Origin: an uncultured Pelagibacteraceae bacterium
GTDB taxonomy: Bacteria; Pseudomonadota; Alphaproteobacteria; Pelagibacterales; Pelagibacteraceae
Assembly: GCA_902604975.1 (NCBI GenBank)
Contig: CACLAY010000007.1
Location: 1 to 46,390 of the forward strand
Reading direction: 5' to 3'
DNA: 46,390 nucleotides
Both the position numbers and the translations under genes were made by a program. Shown in pieces: positions 18,496-26,179 of the stretch. How positions within the stretch are numbered: position 1 is the stretch's first letter; the number at the start of each line of letters is the position of its first letter. A model generated the notes under the pieces. That model searched no databases, had not been told where the DNA came from, and worked only from the letters and a program-made list of their open reading frames with translations.

Positions 18496-19380
18496 TTATT
18501 TTTTCTGACCTCTGTGTTTTTGAATTCTCTGACCATACTGCTGTGTTACTCTGTCAAAGATGATCGCTAGAGCTACTATGGCAAGTCCATTCATCATTCC
18601 AAGCGCTAAATATTGATTAGAAATAGCCTGTAAAATAGGTACTCCCAGACCTTTAACTCCTATCATTGATGCGATTACTACCATTGCCAACGCCATCATA
18701 ATTGTTTGGTTTATTCCAGCGAATATTGTGGGCAAAGACAATGGAATTTGCACAGATTTTAACTTTTGCATTGGAGTTGCACCAAATGCTTCGCTTGCCT
18801 CAAGTGTTTCTTTATCTACTTCTCTAATTCCAAGATTTGTTAACCTAACTACTGGAGGTAAAGCATAAATACACACTGCCAATAAACCAGGTACTTTCCC
18901 TATTCCTAAAAGCATTATTATAGGTATAAGATATACAAAACTTGGAATAGTTTGCATCATGTCCAATATCGGTAACACAGCCTTTTCTGCTCTACTTGAT
19001 TTTGACATTAATACCCCAATTGGAATACCAACAACTATACAAACTAATGTTGAAACGGAAATTATAGCAACAGTTGCCATACAATTTTTCCACATTCCAA
19101 AATAACCTATAACAATAAAACAAATTACAGTTCCTATGACAAGCTTAATACTTCTCGACCCAATCCAAGCCAATAAAGCAAATACTCCTATCACGATAGG
19201 CCAAGGACTATTAACTAATAATTTTTCCAACCAAATTAAAAAATATAATAGTGGATCAAAAAAACTCTCTATACCGTCACCATAAGCTCTTGAAAAATCT
19301 TTAAAACTTAAATCTATTCCTTTTTTCAACTCTCTTAGAGCTGTTCTATCCATTACAGGAATTTTAGTAAAGAAGTCCAT
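18496..19380 (-). CDS. proW: Glycine betaine/proline-type ABC transporter permease
   Basis: 294 aa with an N-terminal cytosolic segment and about six to seven helices. The ABC-permease EAA loop is visible as EASEAFGATPMQKLKSVQIPLSLPTIFAGI. The core sequence, including IPIGVLMSKS, DMMQTIPSFVYLIP and VVIASMIGVKGLG, is typical of ProW/OpuAB/ChoW permeases for quaternary ammonium compounds. It is transcribed after the binding-protein gene, from which it is separated by a hairpin. No ATPase gene (proV) is found beside it. Confidence 0.94.
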   Translation of the reverse strand: MDFFTKIPVMDRTALRELKKGIDLSFKDFSRAYGDGIESFFDPLLYFLIWLEKLLVNSPWPIVIGVFALLAWIGSRSIKLVIGTVICFIVIGYFGMWKNCMATVAIISVSTLVCIVVGIPIGVLMSKSSRAEKAVLPILDMMQTIPSFVYLIPIIMLLGIGKVPGLLAVCIYALPPVVRLTNLGIREVDKETLEASEAFGATPMQKLKSVQIPLSLPTIFAGINQTIMMALAMVVIASMIGVKGLGVPILQAISNQYLALGMMNGLAIVALAIIFDRVTQQYGQRIQKHRGQKK

Positions 19381-19396
19381 TAATATATTTTTATAA

Positions 19397-19422
19397 TCGA
19401 ACCCGTTTTACAACGGGTTCGA
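19397..19422 (-). terminator. Intercistronic hairpin between proX and proW
   Basis: A perfect 9-bp inverted repeat TCGAACCCG / CGGGTTCGA with an eight-base loop, located between the proX stop and the proW start. Downstream on the minus strand there is no clear U-run, so a role in stabilising or attenuating the mRNA, giving more binding protein than permease, is more likely than full termination. Confidence 0.6.
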
Positions 19423-19434
19423 AATTTTATTTTA

Positions 19435-20445
19435 TTAAAGTGCTTTTTTGATTTTTTTAGCTGCTGAACTTGAAACCCATTTAGACCAAACGTCTTCTTG
19501 TGTTTTCAAAAATTCAATTGCTGCATCTGCACCTTCAGCTTGGTTTTCTCCCATCCAAACTAACATTCCATTCATTACAGGACCTGGGTATGTTCTTTTC
19601 TCAAGATAATCCATACCTTCTTTTCCGGCAGTTTTTTTGTAATTGTCAGTGGCGACTGAATAAACTTCAGATTTTACCCATGAAGATTTTAAAGGATTAG
19701 CACACTCTTGCTCTGGTTTTGATAAACAATTATCCCAGTTATCTTTACCAGCGTACTCACCCATATCCACAGCTATCATTCCATATTTTCCAATTATAGC
19801 AGTTGGTGACCAATAGTAACCAAACCAGTTTTCACCTCTTTCTGCAGCTTTTGCAATTGAACCATCAAGACCTGCTGCTGATCCTGTTTCTACTATAGCC
19901 CAACCTTTGGCTTCCATTCCCCAAGCTCTAAAATGATTTCTGTTACTTAGTTCACAGTTCCATCCTGGAGGACAAATATGAAATCCACCTTTTGATGGAT
20001 CTTCCGGGTGTGGAAATAGATCAGGTCTTTCTAAAATTGCATCGGCAGTTGTAAGTTCTGGATGCTTCTCTAAAGTTGCTGGCAATACCCACCAACCTTC
20101 ACCTAAACCAGTAATTGGTGCTTTATTAATTGAGTGAAGTTTTCCTTCAGCTACAGCAGCTTCTAACTCTACTTTTGCTGCATTTGCCCAAAACTCAGGA
20201 GCTATATCTGGCTCACCTTTTTCTTGCATCGAAGTAAATGTAGGCATTGTAGCACCAGGCACAAGCTCAACATTACATCCATACCCTTCCTCTAATATAA
20301 TTTTGTCAACTTCAGCCATAAAATTTGCAGAAGCCCAGTTCATATTAGCAATAGTAATGTCTCCACATTTTGCATTAGCAACATTACTGTACGATGTAAC
20401 GCCTAAAACAAATAATGCAGAAAGCAATATTCTTTTTAATTTCAT
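19435..20445 (-). CDS. proX: Glycine betaine-type ABC transporter substrate-binding protein
   Basis: 336 aa. A signal peptide (KLKRILLSALFVLGVTSYSNVANA) directs it to the periplasm. The mature protein starts CGDITIANMNWASANFMAEV, and has the OpuAC/ProX fold with WVLPATLEKHPELTTADAIL and an aromatic-rich ligand region (GENWFGYYWSPT). It captures a quaternary ammonium or similar osmolyte for ProW. An AGGAG lies nine bases before the ATG. Exact ligand (betaine, choline, TMAO, DMSP) cannot be read from sequence. Confidence 0.93.
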   Translation of the reverse strand: MKLKRILLSALFVLGVTSYSNVANAKCGDITIANMNWASANFMAEVDKIILEEGYGCNVELVPGATMPTFTSMQEKGEPDIAPEFWANAAKVELEAAVAEGKLHSINKAPITGLGEGWWVLPATLEKHPELTTADAILERPDLFPHPEDPSKGGFHICPPGWNCELSNRNHFRAWGMEAKGWAIVETGSAAGLDGSIAKAAERGENWFGYYWSPTAIIGKYGMIAVDMGEYAGKDNWDNCLSKPEQECANPLKSSWVKSEVYSVATDNYKKTAGKEGMDYLEKRTYPGPVMNGMLVWMGENQAEGADAAIEFLKTQEDVWSKWVSSSAAKKIKKAL

Positions 20446-20588
20446 TATTATCTCCTAATTAATTAATTATAATTCATCAGAACATATAGAGGGATAAATT
20501 GCAAACTGGTTTCAACTCTTAGTTGTGTGAAAATTGTCTTTATACCCTGCATATTTAAAAATAAATTGTTAAAAAAATACTAAATCTT

Positions 20589-21218
20589 ATGGCTCAGAAA
20601 GACGTTGGAAACAAAGTACCCATTTATAAGCTTAAAGAAACAAAAGAGGTTATGGAATTCTATGATGAATGGGGACTAAACAATAAATATGACAAAGACA
20701 TGCTTGATTGGAATTATACAGGACCAAAAGAGACCTCAGAAGTTTTTGCAAAATACCAACAAGATAAAAATATAAAAATTTACGATGCAGGATGTGGCAC
20801 AGGCTTAGTTGGTTTAGAATTAAAAAAATACGGTTTTTCTGAATTTTATGGTGCTGATTTATCACAAAAACTTTTAGATTTAGTTCCAAATAATCTTTAC
20901 AAAAAATTAGATAAGTTTGATTTGAATAAACCAGTTAATGAAAAAGATAATGATTATGATGCATTAATGTGTGTTGGAACATTTACTTTTGGTCACGTTA
21001 AACCACCAGCTCTTGATGAATTCATAAGGATTACAAAAAATAATGGTCTTATTTGTTTTACAATAAATGAGGGTATTTATGAAGAGTATGGTTTTGACAA
21101 GAAAATTCAAAAATTAACTGAAGAAAAAAAGTGGAAAGAAATAGAATTTTTTAAGTCAGATTATATAGCAAGCAAAGATGTAAATGCTTGGTTGGGTTTA
21201 TATAAAGTGACTAAATAA
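20589..21218 (+). CDS. Class I SAM-dependent methyltransferase
   Basis: 209 aa. Motif I, YDAGCGTGLVGLELKKYG, lies near residues 65-82, followed by FYGADLSQKLLDL (acidic residue binding the SAM ribose) and YDALMCVGTFTFGHV. It belongs to the small-molecule methyltransferases of the Williams-Beuren/TPMT-like type. The acceptor is unknown. It is first in a long co-directional run; its stop overlaps the Rieske oxygenase start (TAATG), so the two products are probably used in the same pathway. Confidence 0.88.
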   Translation: MAQKDVGNKVPIYKLKETKEVMEFYDEWGLNNKYDKDMLDWNYTGPKETSEVFAKYQQDKNIKIYDAGCGTGLVGLELKKYGFSEFYGADLSQKLLDLVPNNLYKKLDKFDLNKPVNEKDNDYDALMCVGTFTFGHVKPPALDEFIRITKNNGLICFTINEGIYEEYGFDKKIQKLTEEKKWKEIEFFKSDYIASKDVNAWLGLYKVTK

Positions 21219-22393
21219 TGTCAGAAATTTATAAGATTATAGATAAGAAAAAATTAGAAGTTGTTAAGAAAACCATTAGCAAAGCTCATGGTTTACCAAA
21301 TGAGTGTTACACAAATAAAGAATATACTTTAATAGAAAGAAAAAAACTTTTTGAAGATAAATGGACAGTAATCGGTACAGCTAGTTCATTGCCAAATGCA
21401 GGATATGTAAAGCCATTTGATCTCCTAGGTCTACCGTTGGTTATAATTAGAAACAAAAAAAATAAAATAAAAGTTTTTCATAATGTATGTAGTCATAGAG
21501 GTGTAAAGCTTATAGATAAACCTGGCAACATCAGAAATGTAATCAGATGTCCTTACCATTCGTGGTCTTATACAGCGGATGGAGAATTGGTAGCAACTCC
21601 TCATATTGGTGGAATGAACAAACATCAAAGCTCAAAATTTGATAAATCAAAAAGCAATCTTAAAGAAATAAAATCTTATGTGTGGCTTGATTTAATAATT
21701 GTAAATATTAGCAACAATCAAATCCCTTTTAAAGAATATATCAAACCTTTAGATGAAAGATGGTCTAAATTTTGGATAAACAAAGATAGAGAGTTAATAA
21801 ATCATGCTAATGATTTTGGATACTTCAAATTAAAAGCAAAATGTAATTGGAAATTTGCAATTGAAAATTATTGTGAGAGTTATCATTTGCCATGGGTACA
21901 TCCTGGATTAAATGAATATTCCAAAATAGATGATCACTATCATATTCAAGGTTTACCTAATCGATTTGCTGGACAAGGAACAAAAAACTATAATCCTAAA
22001 TTTAAAGGAAAGAAAAAACTTCCAAGCTTTCCTAATTGGCCAAAAAATAAAGAGAATATTGCAGAGTATGTTGCTCTATTTCCTAATGTTATGTTAGGCA
22101 TTCATAAAGATCATTATTATGCATATTGGCTAGAGCCAATTGATCATGAAAATACTTTAGAACATATGGAGATATATTATGTCGGTGAAAAAGCTGCTAA
22201 ATCTGAAAAATTTAAATCATTGAGAAAACAAAACCATAAATTGTGGGAGGACATTCAAAAAGAAGATGTAGATATTATTCAACGGATGCAAATAGGCCGC
22301 AATTCCAATGCATATAATGGTGGAAATTTTTCTCCCGATATGGATAATCCCACTCATCAATTTCATAAGTGGGTATCAACTAACCTTGTGTAG
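21218..22393 (+). CDS. Rieske non-haem iron oxygenase alpha subunit, quaternary-amine-type
   Basis: 391 aa. The Rieske centre ligands are Cys 91 and His 93 (CSHRG) and Cys 111 and His 114 (CPYHSW). The mononuclear iron motif NWKFAIENYCESYHLPWVH gives His 223 and His 228. The bridging position three residues before His 223 is Glu 220 rather than the usual Asp, a feature reported for carnitine oxygenase CntA-type enzymes. Substrate is therefore likely a quaternary ammonium compound such as betaine or carnitine (inference). No ferredoxin reductase partner gene is in the window. Confidence 0.88.
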   Translation: MSEIYKIIDKKKLEVVKKTISKAHGLPNECYTNKEYTLIERKKLFEDKWTVIGTASSLPNAGYVKPFDLLGLPLVIIRNKKNKIKVFHNVCSHRGVKLIDKPGNIRNVIRCPYHSWSYTADGELVATPHIGGMNKHQSSKFDKSKSNLKEIKSYVWLDLIIVNISNNQIPFKEYIKPLDERWSKFWINKDRELINHANDFGYFKLKAKCNWKFAIENYCESYHLPWVHPGLNEYSKIDDHYHIQGLPNRFAGQGTKNYNPKFKGKKKLPSFPNWPKNKENIAEYVALFPNVMLGIHKDHYYAYWLEPIDHENTLEHMEIYYVGEKAAKSEKFKSLRKQNHKLWEDIQKEDVDIIQRMQIGRNSNAYNGGNFSPDMDNPTHQFHKWVSTNLV

Positions 22394-22406
22394 AAAGTGA
22401 AAATTT

Positions 22407-22847
22407 ATGTATAGACCATTACCAGATGAACTTACAATTAAGCATTCTCCAATTGAAGGTCTTGGTTTATTTGCAACAAAAGAAATAAAAGCAAATACAT
22501 TTATTGGTATTACACACATTAGGGACGAACAATTCGAAAATAAATATATTAGAACTCCATTAGGTGGATTTTATAATCACTCAGATAATCCAACAATTCA
22601 AAGACTAGTATCAAATGTTTTACCGACTCTAAAATTTGGTGATCCAATTGATCCAACCGTTAAAGCAAAAAAATTTAACGATAACGATGATAATTTAGAA
22701 AATATGTATTACAATTTATTAGAGAAACCTGATGCTAAATATTTCTTTATGGTATCAATAAAAGATCTAAAGCCAGGTGATGAACTTTGTGCAAATTATA
22801 ATCTTTATACCTATCCAAAGACTGGTGTAGGTATTCAAATGCTATAA
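22407..22847 (+). CDS. Small SET-domain protein
   Basis: 146 aa, essentially a minimal SET domain. It shows SPIEGLGLFATKEIKANTFIG (SET-N with the G-x-G turn), GGFYNHSDNPTIQR (the NHS-x-x-PN motif) and LKPGDELCANYNLYTYP (the E-L-x-x-x-Y catalytic tyrosine region). It would use SAM to methylate lysine in a protein, but the target is unknown. It lies between the Rieske oxygenase and the kinase-like gene with 13 and 8 base gaps, so it is within the same transcript. Confidence 0.85.
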   Translation: MYRPLPDELTIKHSPIEGLGLFATKEIKANTFIGITHIRDEQFENKYIRTPLGGFYNHSDNPTIQRLVSNVLPTLKFGDPIDPTVKAKKFNDNDDNLENMYYNLLEKPDAKYFFMVSIKDLKPGDELCANYNLYTYPKTGVGIQML

Positions 22848-22855
22848 ATTTCTAA

Positions 22856-23266
22856 ATGAAAATTATTTTAATAATGGGTCTGCCAGGTGCAGGCAAAACG
22901 ACTTTAGCTGAACAATTGGCTCCAAAGCTTAATGCAAAAAGATTAAATGCGGACGAAGTTAGAAACGCTGCAGATGATTGGGATTTCTCAGAAGAAGGAA
23001 GAAAAAGACAAGCAAAAAGAATGGCAGATTTTGCATTGAAATTAAAAAGTGAAGGTAATTTTGTTGTTGCTGATTTTATTTGTCCTACACCTGAAGCAAG
23101 GAGTTTGTTTCCTGCAGATTATATAATTTGGGTAGATACAATTAAAGAAGGAAGATTTGAAGATACAAATCAGATGTTTATTAAGCCCGAAAAATATGAT
23201 TTTCATGTGACGTCTCAAGATGCTAGTGTTTGGGCTGAAAAAATTATAAAGGATATAGTCCAATGA
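22856..23266 (+). CDS. APS-kinase-like P-loop kinase (CysC-like, short)
   Basis: 136 aa. A P-loop MGLPGAGKTT lies at residues 7-16, followed by LNADEVR, DFSEEGRKRQAKRMADFA and VVADFICPTPEARSLF, which parallel the substrate-binding regions of adenylylsulfate kinase. It is about 60 residues shorter than CysC and lacks the C-terminal lid segment. No ATP sulfurylase or sulfate-reduction gene is nearby. It overlaps the following nucleotidyltransferase by four bases. I read it as a small-molecule kinase derived from CysC with an unknown substrate. Confidence 0.78.
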   Translation: MKIILIMGLPGAGKTTLAEQLAPKLNAKRLNADEVRNAADDWDFSEEGRKRQAKRMADFALKLKSEGNFVVADFICPTPEARSLFPADYIIWVDTIKEGRFEDTNQMFIKPEKYDFHVTSQDASVWAEKIIKDIVQ

Positions 23267-23637
23267 GTTATAAATGGGATAATAAAAAACCAACTGCACA
23301 AATGCTTGGAAGATGGCAACCTTTCCACGAGGGTCACTATACTTTATTTAAAGAAATAATTAAAAAAACCGGTCAGGTTTGTATTCAAATTAGAGATGTT
23401 CAAGGAGTTGATGATAACCCATTTGATTTTGAAACAGTAAAAAAAAATATAGAAGATAAATTAAATCCAGAATTTGAAGGTAGGTTTAAAGTAATGATGG
23501 TCCCAAATATAACAAACATTTGCTATGGAAGAGGTGTGGGGTATAAAATTGAAGAAATAGTCTTATCTGAAGAAATACAAAAAATTTCAGCTACCAAAAT
23601 TAGAGCTAAAATGAGAGAAGACGGTAAGCTAAAATAG
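23263..23637 (+). CDS. Small HxGH nucleotidyltransferase
   Basis: 124 aa. GRWQPFHEGHYTLF carries the HxGH motif (His 27 and His 30 region), and the C-terminal ISATKIRAKMR is the I-S/T-x-T-x-I-R motif of the cytidylyltransferase-like superfamily. These bind the nucleotide triphosphate. It transfers AMP or CMP to a phosphorylated substrate. It is much shorter than ATP sulfurylase or NadM. Its overlap with the kinase-like gene suggests that one makes the phosphate and the other activates it (inference). Confidence 0.78.
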   Translation: MSYKWDNKKPTAQMLGRWQPFHEGHYTLFKEIIKKTGQVCIQIRDVQGVDDNPFDFETVKKNIEDKLNPEFEGRFKVMMVPNITNICYGRGVGYKIEEIVLSEEIQKISATKIRAKMREDGKLK

Positions 23638-23653
23638 GAAAAATAAGTTCATT

Positions 23654-24427
23654 ATGAATGTTAAGATCAAAAAATTAGGCAATGGTATAACCAATGTAAT
23701 AATTAATGATCCAAAAACTTATAATTCATTATCATTTAAAACATTAAGAGACCTTTTAAAAACTTTTATTAAACTTGATAAAGACAATAGTACTAGAGTA
23801 ATAATTTTAGAAGGAGAAGGCAAAGGTTTCAGCGCAGGACATAATTTAAAAGAAGTTGGTGGAATAAAAAATAGATCAAATCATTTAAAATTATTTAATT
23901 TGTGCTCAAAATTAATGATGAAAATCGTAGAGGGCAAAAAACCAGTCATTGCAAAAGTTCACGGTGCAGCTTATGCAGCAGGCTGCCAATTAGCTGCGAG
24001 TTGTGATTTAGCTTATAGTACAACAACAGCAACATTTGCAACACCTGGTGTAAATATCGGCTTGTTTTGCAGTACACCAATGGTTGCTGTTAGTAGAAAA
24101 GTGACTAGAAAAATTATGATGAAGATGCTTTTAACTGGTGAGCCAATAAACGCTAAATATGCAAAAGATATTGGTTTAATAAATGATTGTTATCCAGGTA
24201 AAAAACTTAATTCAGAAGTTTTAAAAATTGCAAAAACTATTTCTTCAAAATCAAATTTAACAATTAAAATTGGTAAGCAAGCCTTTTATAAACAATTGGA
24301 AATGCCATTAGGAGATGCATACAAATTTACAAGTAAAATGATGACTTTGAATATGGCTTCACAAGATGCAAAAGAAGGAATATCAGCTTTCTTACAAAAA
24401 AGAAAACCTAACTGGAAAAATAAATAA
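23654..24427 (+). CDS. Enoyl-CoA hydratase/isomerase-family (crotonase fold) protein
   Basis: 257 aa with a full crotonase fold: FSAGHNLKEV (oxyanion hole 1), HGAAYAAGCQLAASCDLAY (oxyanion hole 2) and the helical C-terminus. By eye alignment with rat hydratase the two catalytic glutamates are replaced, Gln in AGCQLA and Gly in ATPGVNIG, as in the ECHDC3-like branch. It is therefore unlikely to be a normal hydratase in beta-oxidation. It sits 16 bases after the nucleotidyltransferase and 15 before the CoA-binding protein gene. Confidence 0.88.
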   Translation: MNVKIKKLGNGITNVIINDPKTYNSLSFKTLRDLLKTFIKLDKDNSTRVIILEGEGKGFSAGHNLKEVGGIKNRSNHLKLFNLCSKLMMKIVEGKKPVIAKVHGAAYAAGCQLAASCDLAYSTTTATFATPGVNIGLFCSTPMVAVSRKVTRKIMMKMLLTGEPINAKYAKDIGLINDCYPGKKLNSEVLKIAKTISSKSNLTIKIGKQAFYKQLEMPLGDAYKFTSKMMTLNMASQDAKEGISAFLQKRKPNWKNK

Positions 24428-24442
24428 TAATTAATTTTAATT

Positions 24443-24910
24443 ATGAATGATGATCAAATTAAATCTATTTTAAGAAAATCAAAAGTCATTGCAATGATTG
24501 GTGTTAGTTCAGAGAAAAAAGGGGAAGATAAAAAAAATCTTAAAAGAAAGCCAGCAAATGTAGTCATGAAGTATATGCAAAACTTTGGTTATAAAGTGAT
24601 ACCCATAAACCCTTTTGCAGTAGGTGAAGTTGTAAATGGTGAGCCAATGGTTGAAAGCTTGGATAAAATCAAAGAAGATATAGATATAGTTGATGTTTTT
24701 AGACCTTCAAACGAAGCAGAAGGCATTGCAAAAGAAGCAATTAAAAAAGGAACTAAAGTATTATGGTTACAATATGGAATTCATAGTGATGAAGCTCAAG
24801 CGATTGCTGACAATGAAAAAATTGAATTTATTTCTAACAGATGCATAAAGCAGGAATATCAAAAACTTTTTCAAAAATCTAATCCAGTTTTTCCAGTACT
24901 GAAAGATTAA
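24443..24910 (+). CDS. CoA-binding domain protein (YccU-like)
   Basis: 155 aa, a stand-alone Rossmann-type CoA-binding domain. Visible features are VIAMIGVSSEKKG with the glycine-rich turn, KPANVVMKYMQNFGYKVIPINP, VDVFRPSNEAEGIAKEAI, and the final SNRCIKQEY. Members bind CoA or acyl-CoA but have no known reaction. It is between the crotonase-fold protein and a flavodoxin-like gene, to which it is coupled by TAATG. Confidence 0.88.
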   Translation: MNDDQIKSILRKSKVIAMIGVSSEKKGEDKKNLKRKPANVVMKYMQNFGYKVIPINPFAVGEVVNGEPMVESLDKIKEDIDIVDVFRPSNEAEGIAKEAIKKGTKVLWLQYGIHSDEAQAIADNEKIEFISNRCIKQEYQKLFQKSNPVFPVLKD

Positions 24911-25479
24911 TGAAAAAAGTATTTTTGGTTTATGGTCATTATAATGATAAATCTTTCAATTCAGCAATCAAAGATGCTTTTATAAAATCAGCAGAAGAAA
25001 AAGGTCATTCAGTAGAATGTATAGATTTATATAAAGAAAAGTTTAACCCAGTATATGCTGGTGAAAAAGCCGATGAAGTAGTTTTGGATCACAGAAAAAA
25101 AATAGATGAAACTGATTTAATTGTCCTCGTAGCACCTATTTGGAACTATAGAATGCCAGCAATATTAGAGGGTTGGATAGATAAAGTATTAGCGCCACCT
25201 TGGGCTTTTTCTTTTAAGAAACTTATCGGTAACCATGGTTACGCTGTAGGAAAACTAAAAAGTAAAAAAGCTATTATTTTCTGTACATACGGCTCTCCAA
25301 GGTTTTCAATTTCAGATTTTTTTTTAAATTTACCGCTCAGAAGAATTAAAAAAGGTATTTTTAATAAGTGTGGTATTTATGACATTACCTATAAACGATA
25401 TTTTGCTGTACCATTTGTTTCAAATGAAAAAAGAATTGAATTTTTGGAAGATGTTAAAAATACAGCCAGCAATCTATAG
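24910..25479 (+). CDS. Flavodoxin-fold NAD(P)H-quinone oxidoreductase-like protein
   Basis: 189 aa. VFLVYGHYNDKSFNSAIKDAF at the N-terminus is the phosphate-binding strand-loop of the NQO1/KefF-type flavodoxin fold; LVAPIWNYRMPAILEGWIDKVLAPPWAF is the characteristic segment contacting the flavin and quinone. It probably reduces a quinone-like or flavin acceptor with NAD(P)H. The 3' end overlaps the start of the next small gene by 29 bases. Confidence 0.87.
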   Translation: MKKVFLVYGHYNDKSFNSAIKDAFIKSAEEKGHSVECIDLYKEKFNPVYAGEKADEVVLDHRKKIDETDLIVLVAPIWNYRMPAILEGWIDKVLAPPWAFSFKKLIGNHGYAVGKLKSKKAIIFCTYGSPRFSISDFFLNLPLRRIKKGIFNKCGIYDITYKRYFAVPFVSNEKRIEFLEDVKNTASNL

Positions 25480-25924
25480 TATCTTTTTTCTATTTATTTT
25501 TTCATTTAATGAATTATCTGCTGAGATAAGAAAACCAAATCCAGAGATAAAGCCAAGAGAAGTTATTGAGATACAACTCAATGCTTTAATGAAGAACGAT
25601 AGTCCAGAAAAAGATAGCGGTATCATTCAAACCTGGTTTTTTGCTCACCCAAACAATCAAAGAGTTACAGGACCTATTGAGAGATTTAAAAACATGATTA
25701 AGACCGATTCTTATTCGATGCTTTTAAATCATGAAAATTATGAAATTGTAGAAGTTTATAAATCAAAAGGTGTTTCGACATTTGAAGTGACCATAATGGA
25801 TAAAGATAAAAAATATTACAAATTCAAATGGCAAGTTGAAAAATATGAAATTGACGGATTTTTAAAAAATTGTTGGCTAACTACCGCTGTATCTCAACCA
25901 ATGCCAATGGGCTCTTCTATTTAA
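25451..25924 (+). CDS. Secreted DUF4864-like protein
   Basis: 157 aa from ATG 25451; the longer frame starting at 25370 would bury the signal peptide and overlap the previous gene too far. The N-terminus (KIQPAIYSIFFLFIFSFNELSA) is a signal peptide, and the mature protein contains EVIEIQLNALMKNDSPEKDSG, FAHPNNQRVTGPIERF and a C-terminal KFKWQVEKYEIDGFLKNCW, resembling DUF4864 (NTF2-like fold; recognition from memory). Function unknown. Its stop overlaps the next start as TAATG. Confidence 0.78.
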   Translation: MLKIQPAIYSIFFLFIFSFNELSAEIRKPNPEIKPREVIEIQLNALMKNDSPEKDSGIIQTWFFAHPNNQRVTGPIERFKNMIKTDSYSMLLNHENYEIVEVYKSKGVSTFEVTIMDKDKKYYKFKWQVEKYEIDGFLKNCWLTTAVSQPMPMGSSI

Positions 25925-26139
25925 TGAAAAAACCTAGTTTTCCAGTACGAATTGCAATATTAATGGCAATACTTTGCATCCCACCAATTGGTGCCACTCA
26001 GATAGGATGGTATTATTTTGGGCAAACTATGGGAGTAAATTTTGGTATGGCCGCAGGAGTGGTGAGTGTAATTACTGCCGCATATTTAATGTACCAAATG
26101 GGTTGGAGAGATGACGATGATGATGATTATGACTATTAA
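25924..26139 (+). CDS. Small two-helix membrane protein with acidic tail
   Basis: 71 aa from ATG 25924, the start that overlaps the previous stop. Two transmembrane helices (about residues 9-30 and 38-58) are followed by YQMGWRDDDDDDYDY, a run of aspartates likely on one face of the membrane. Conserved function is not recognised; small proteins of this shape are common in alphaproteobacterial envelopes. It precedes the dimethylglycine dehydrogenase gene by 40 bases. Confidence 0.72.
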   Translation: MKKPSFPVRIAILMAILCIPPIGATQIGWYYFGQTMGVNFGMAAGVVSVITAAYLMYQMGWRDDDDDDYDY

Positions 26140-26179
26140 AATTATGTTTAGTTTATAAGAAAAATTTAGTAAAAATCGC

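Noticed and set aside
20446-20588. Well-defined promoter for proX or the methyltransferase gene
   Set aside because: Several AT-rich hexamers exist but none with proper spacing; only the proX ribosome-binding site is clear.
22856-23266. CysC for sulfate assimilation
   Set aside because: Too short, with no ATP sulfurylase or reductase genes near; kept as a CysC-like kinase of unknown substrate.
25370-25924. Longer start for the DUF4864-like gene
   Set aside because: The extra 27 residues come from another frame of the upstream flavodoxin-like gene and would bury the signal peptide; ATG 25451 is better.
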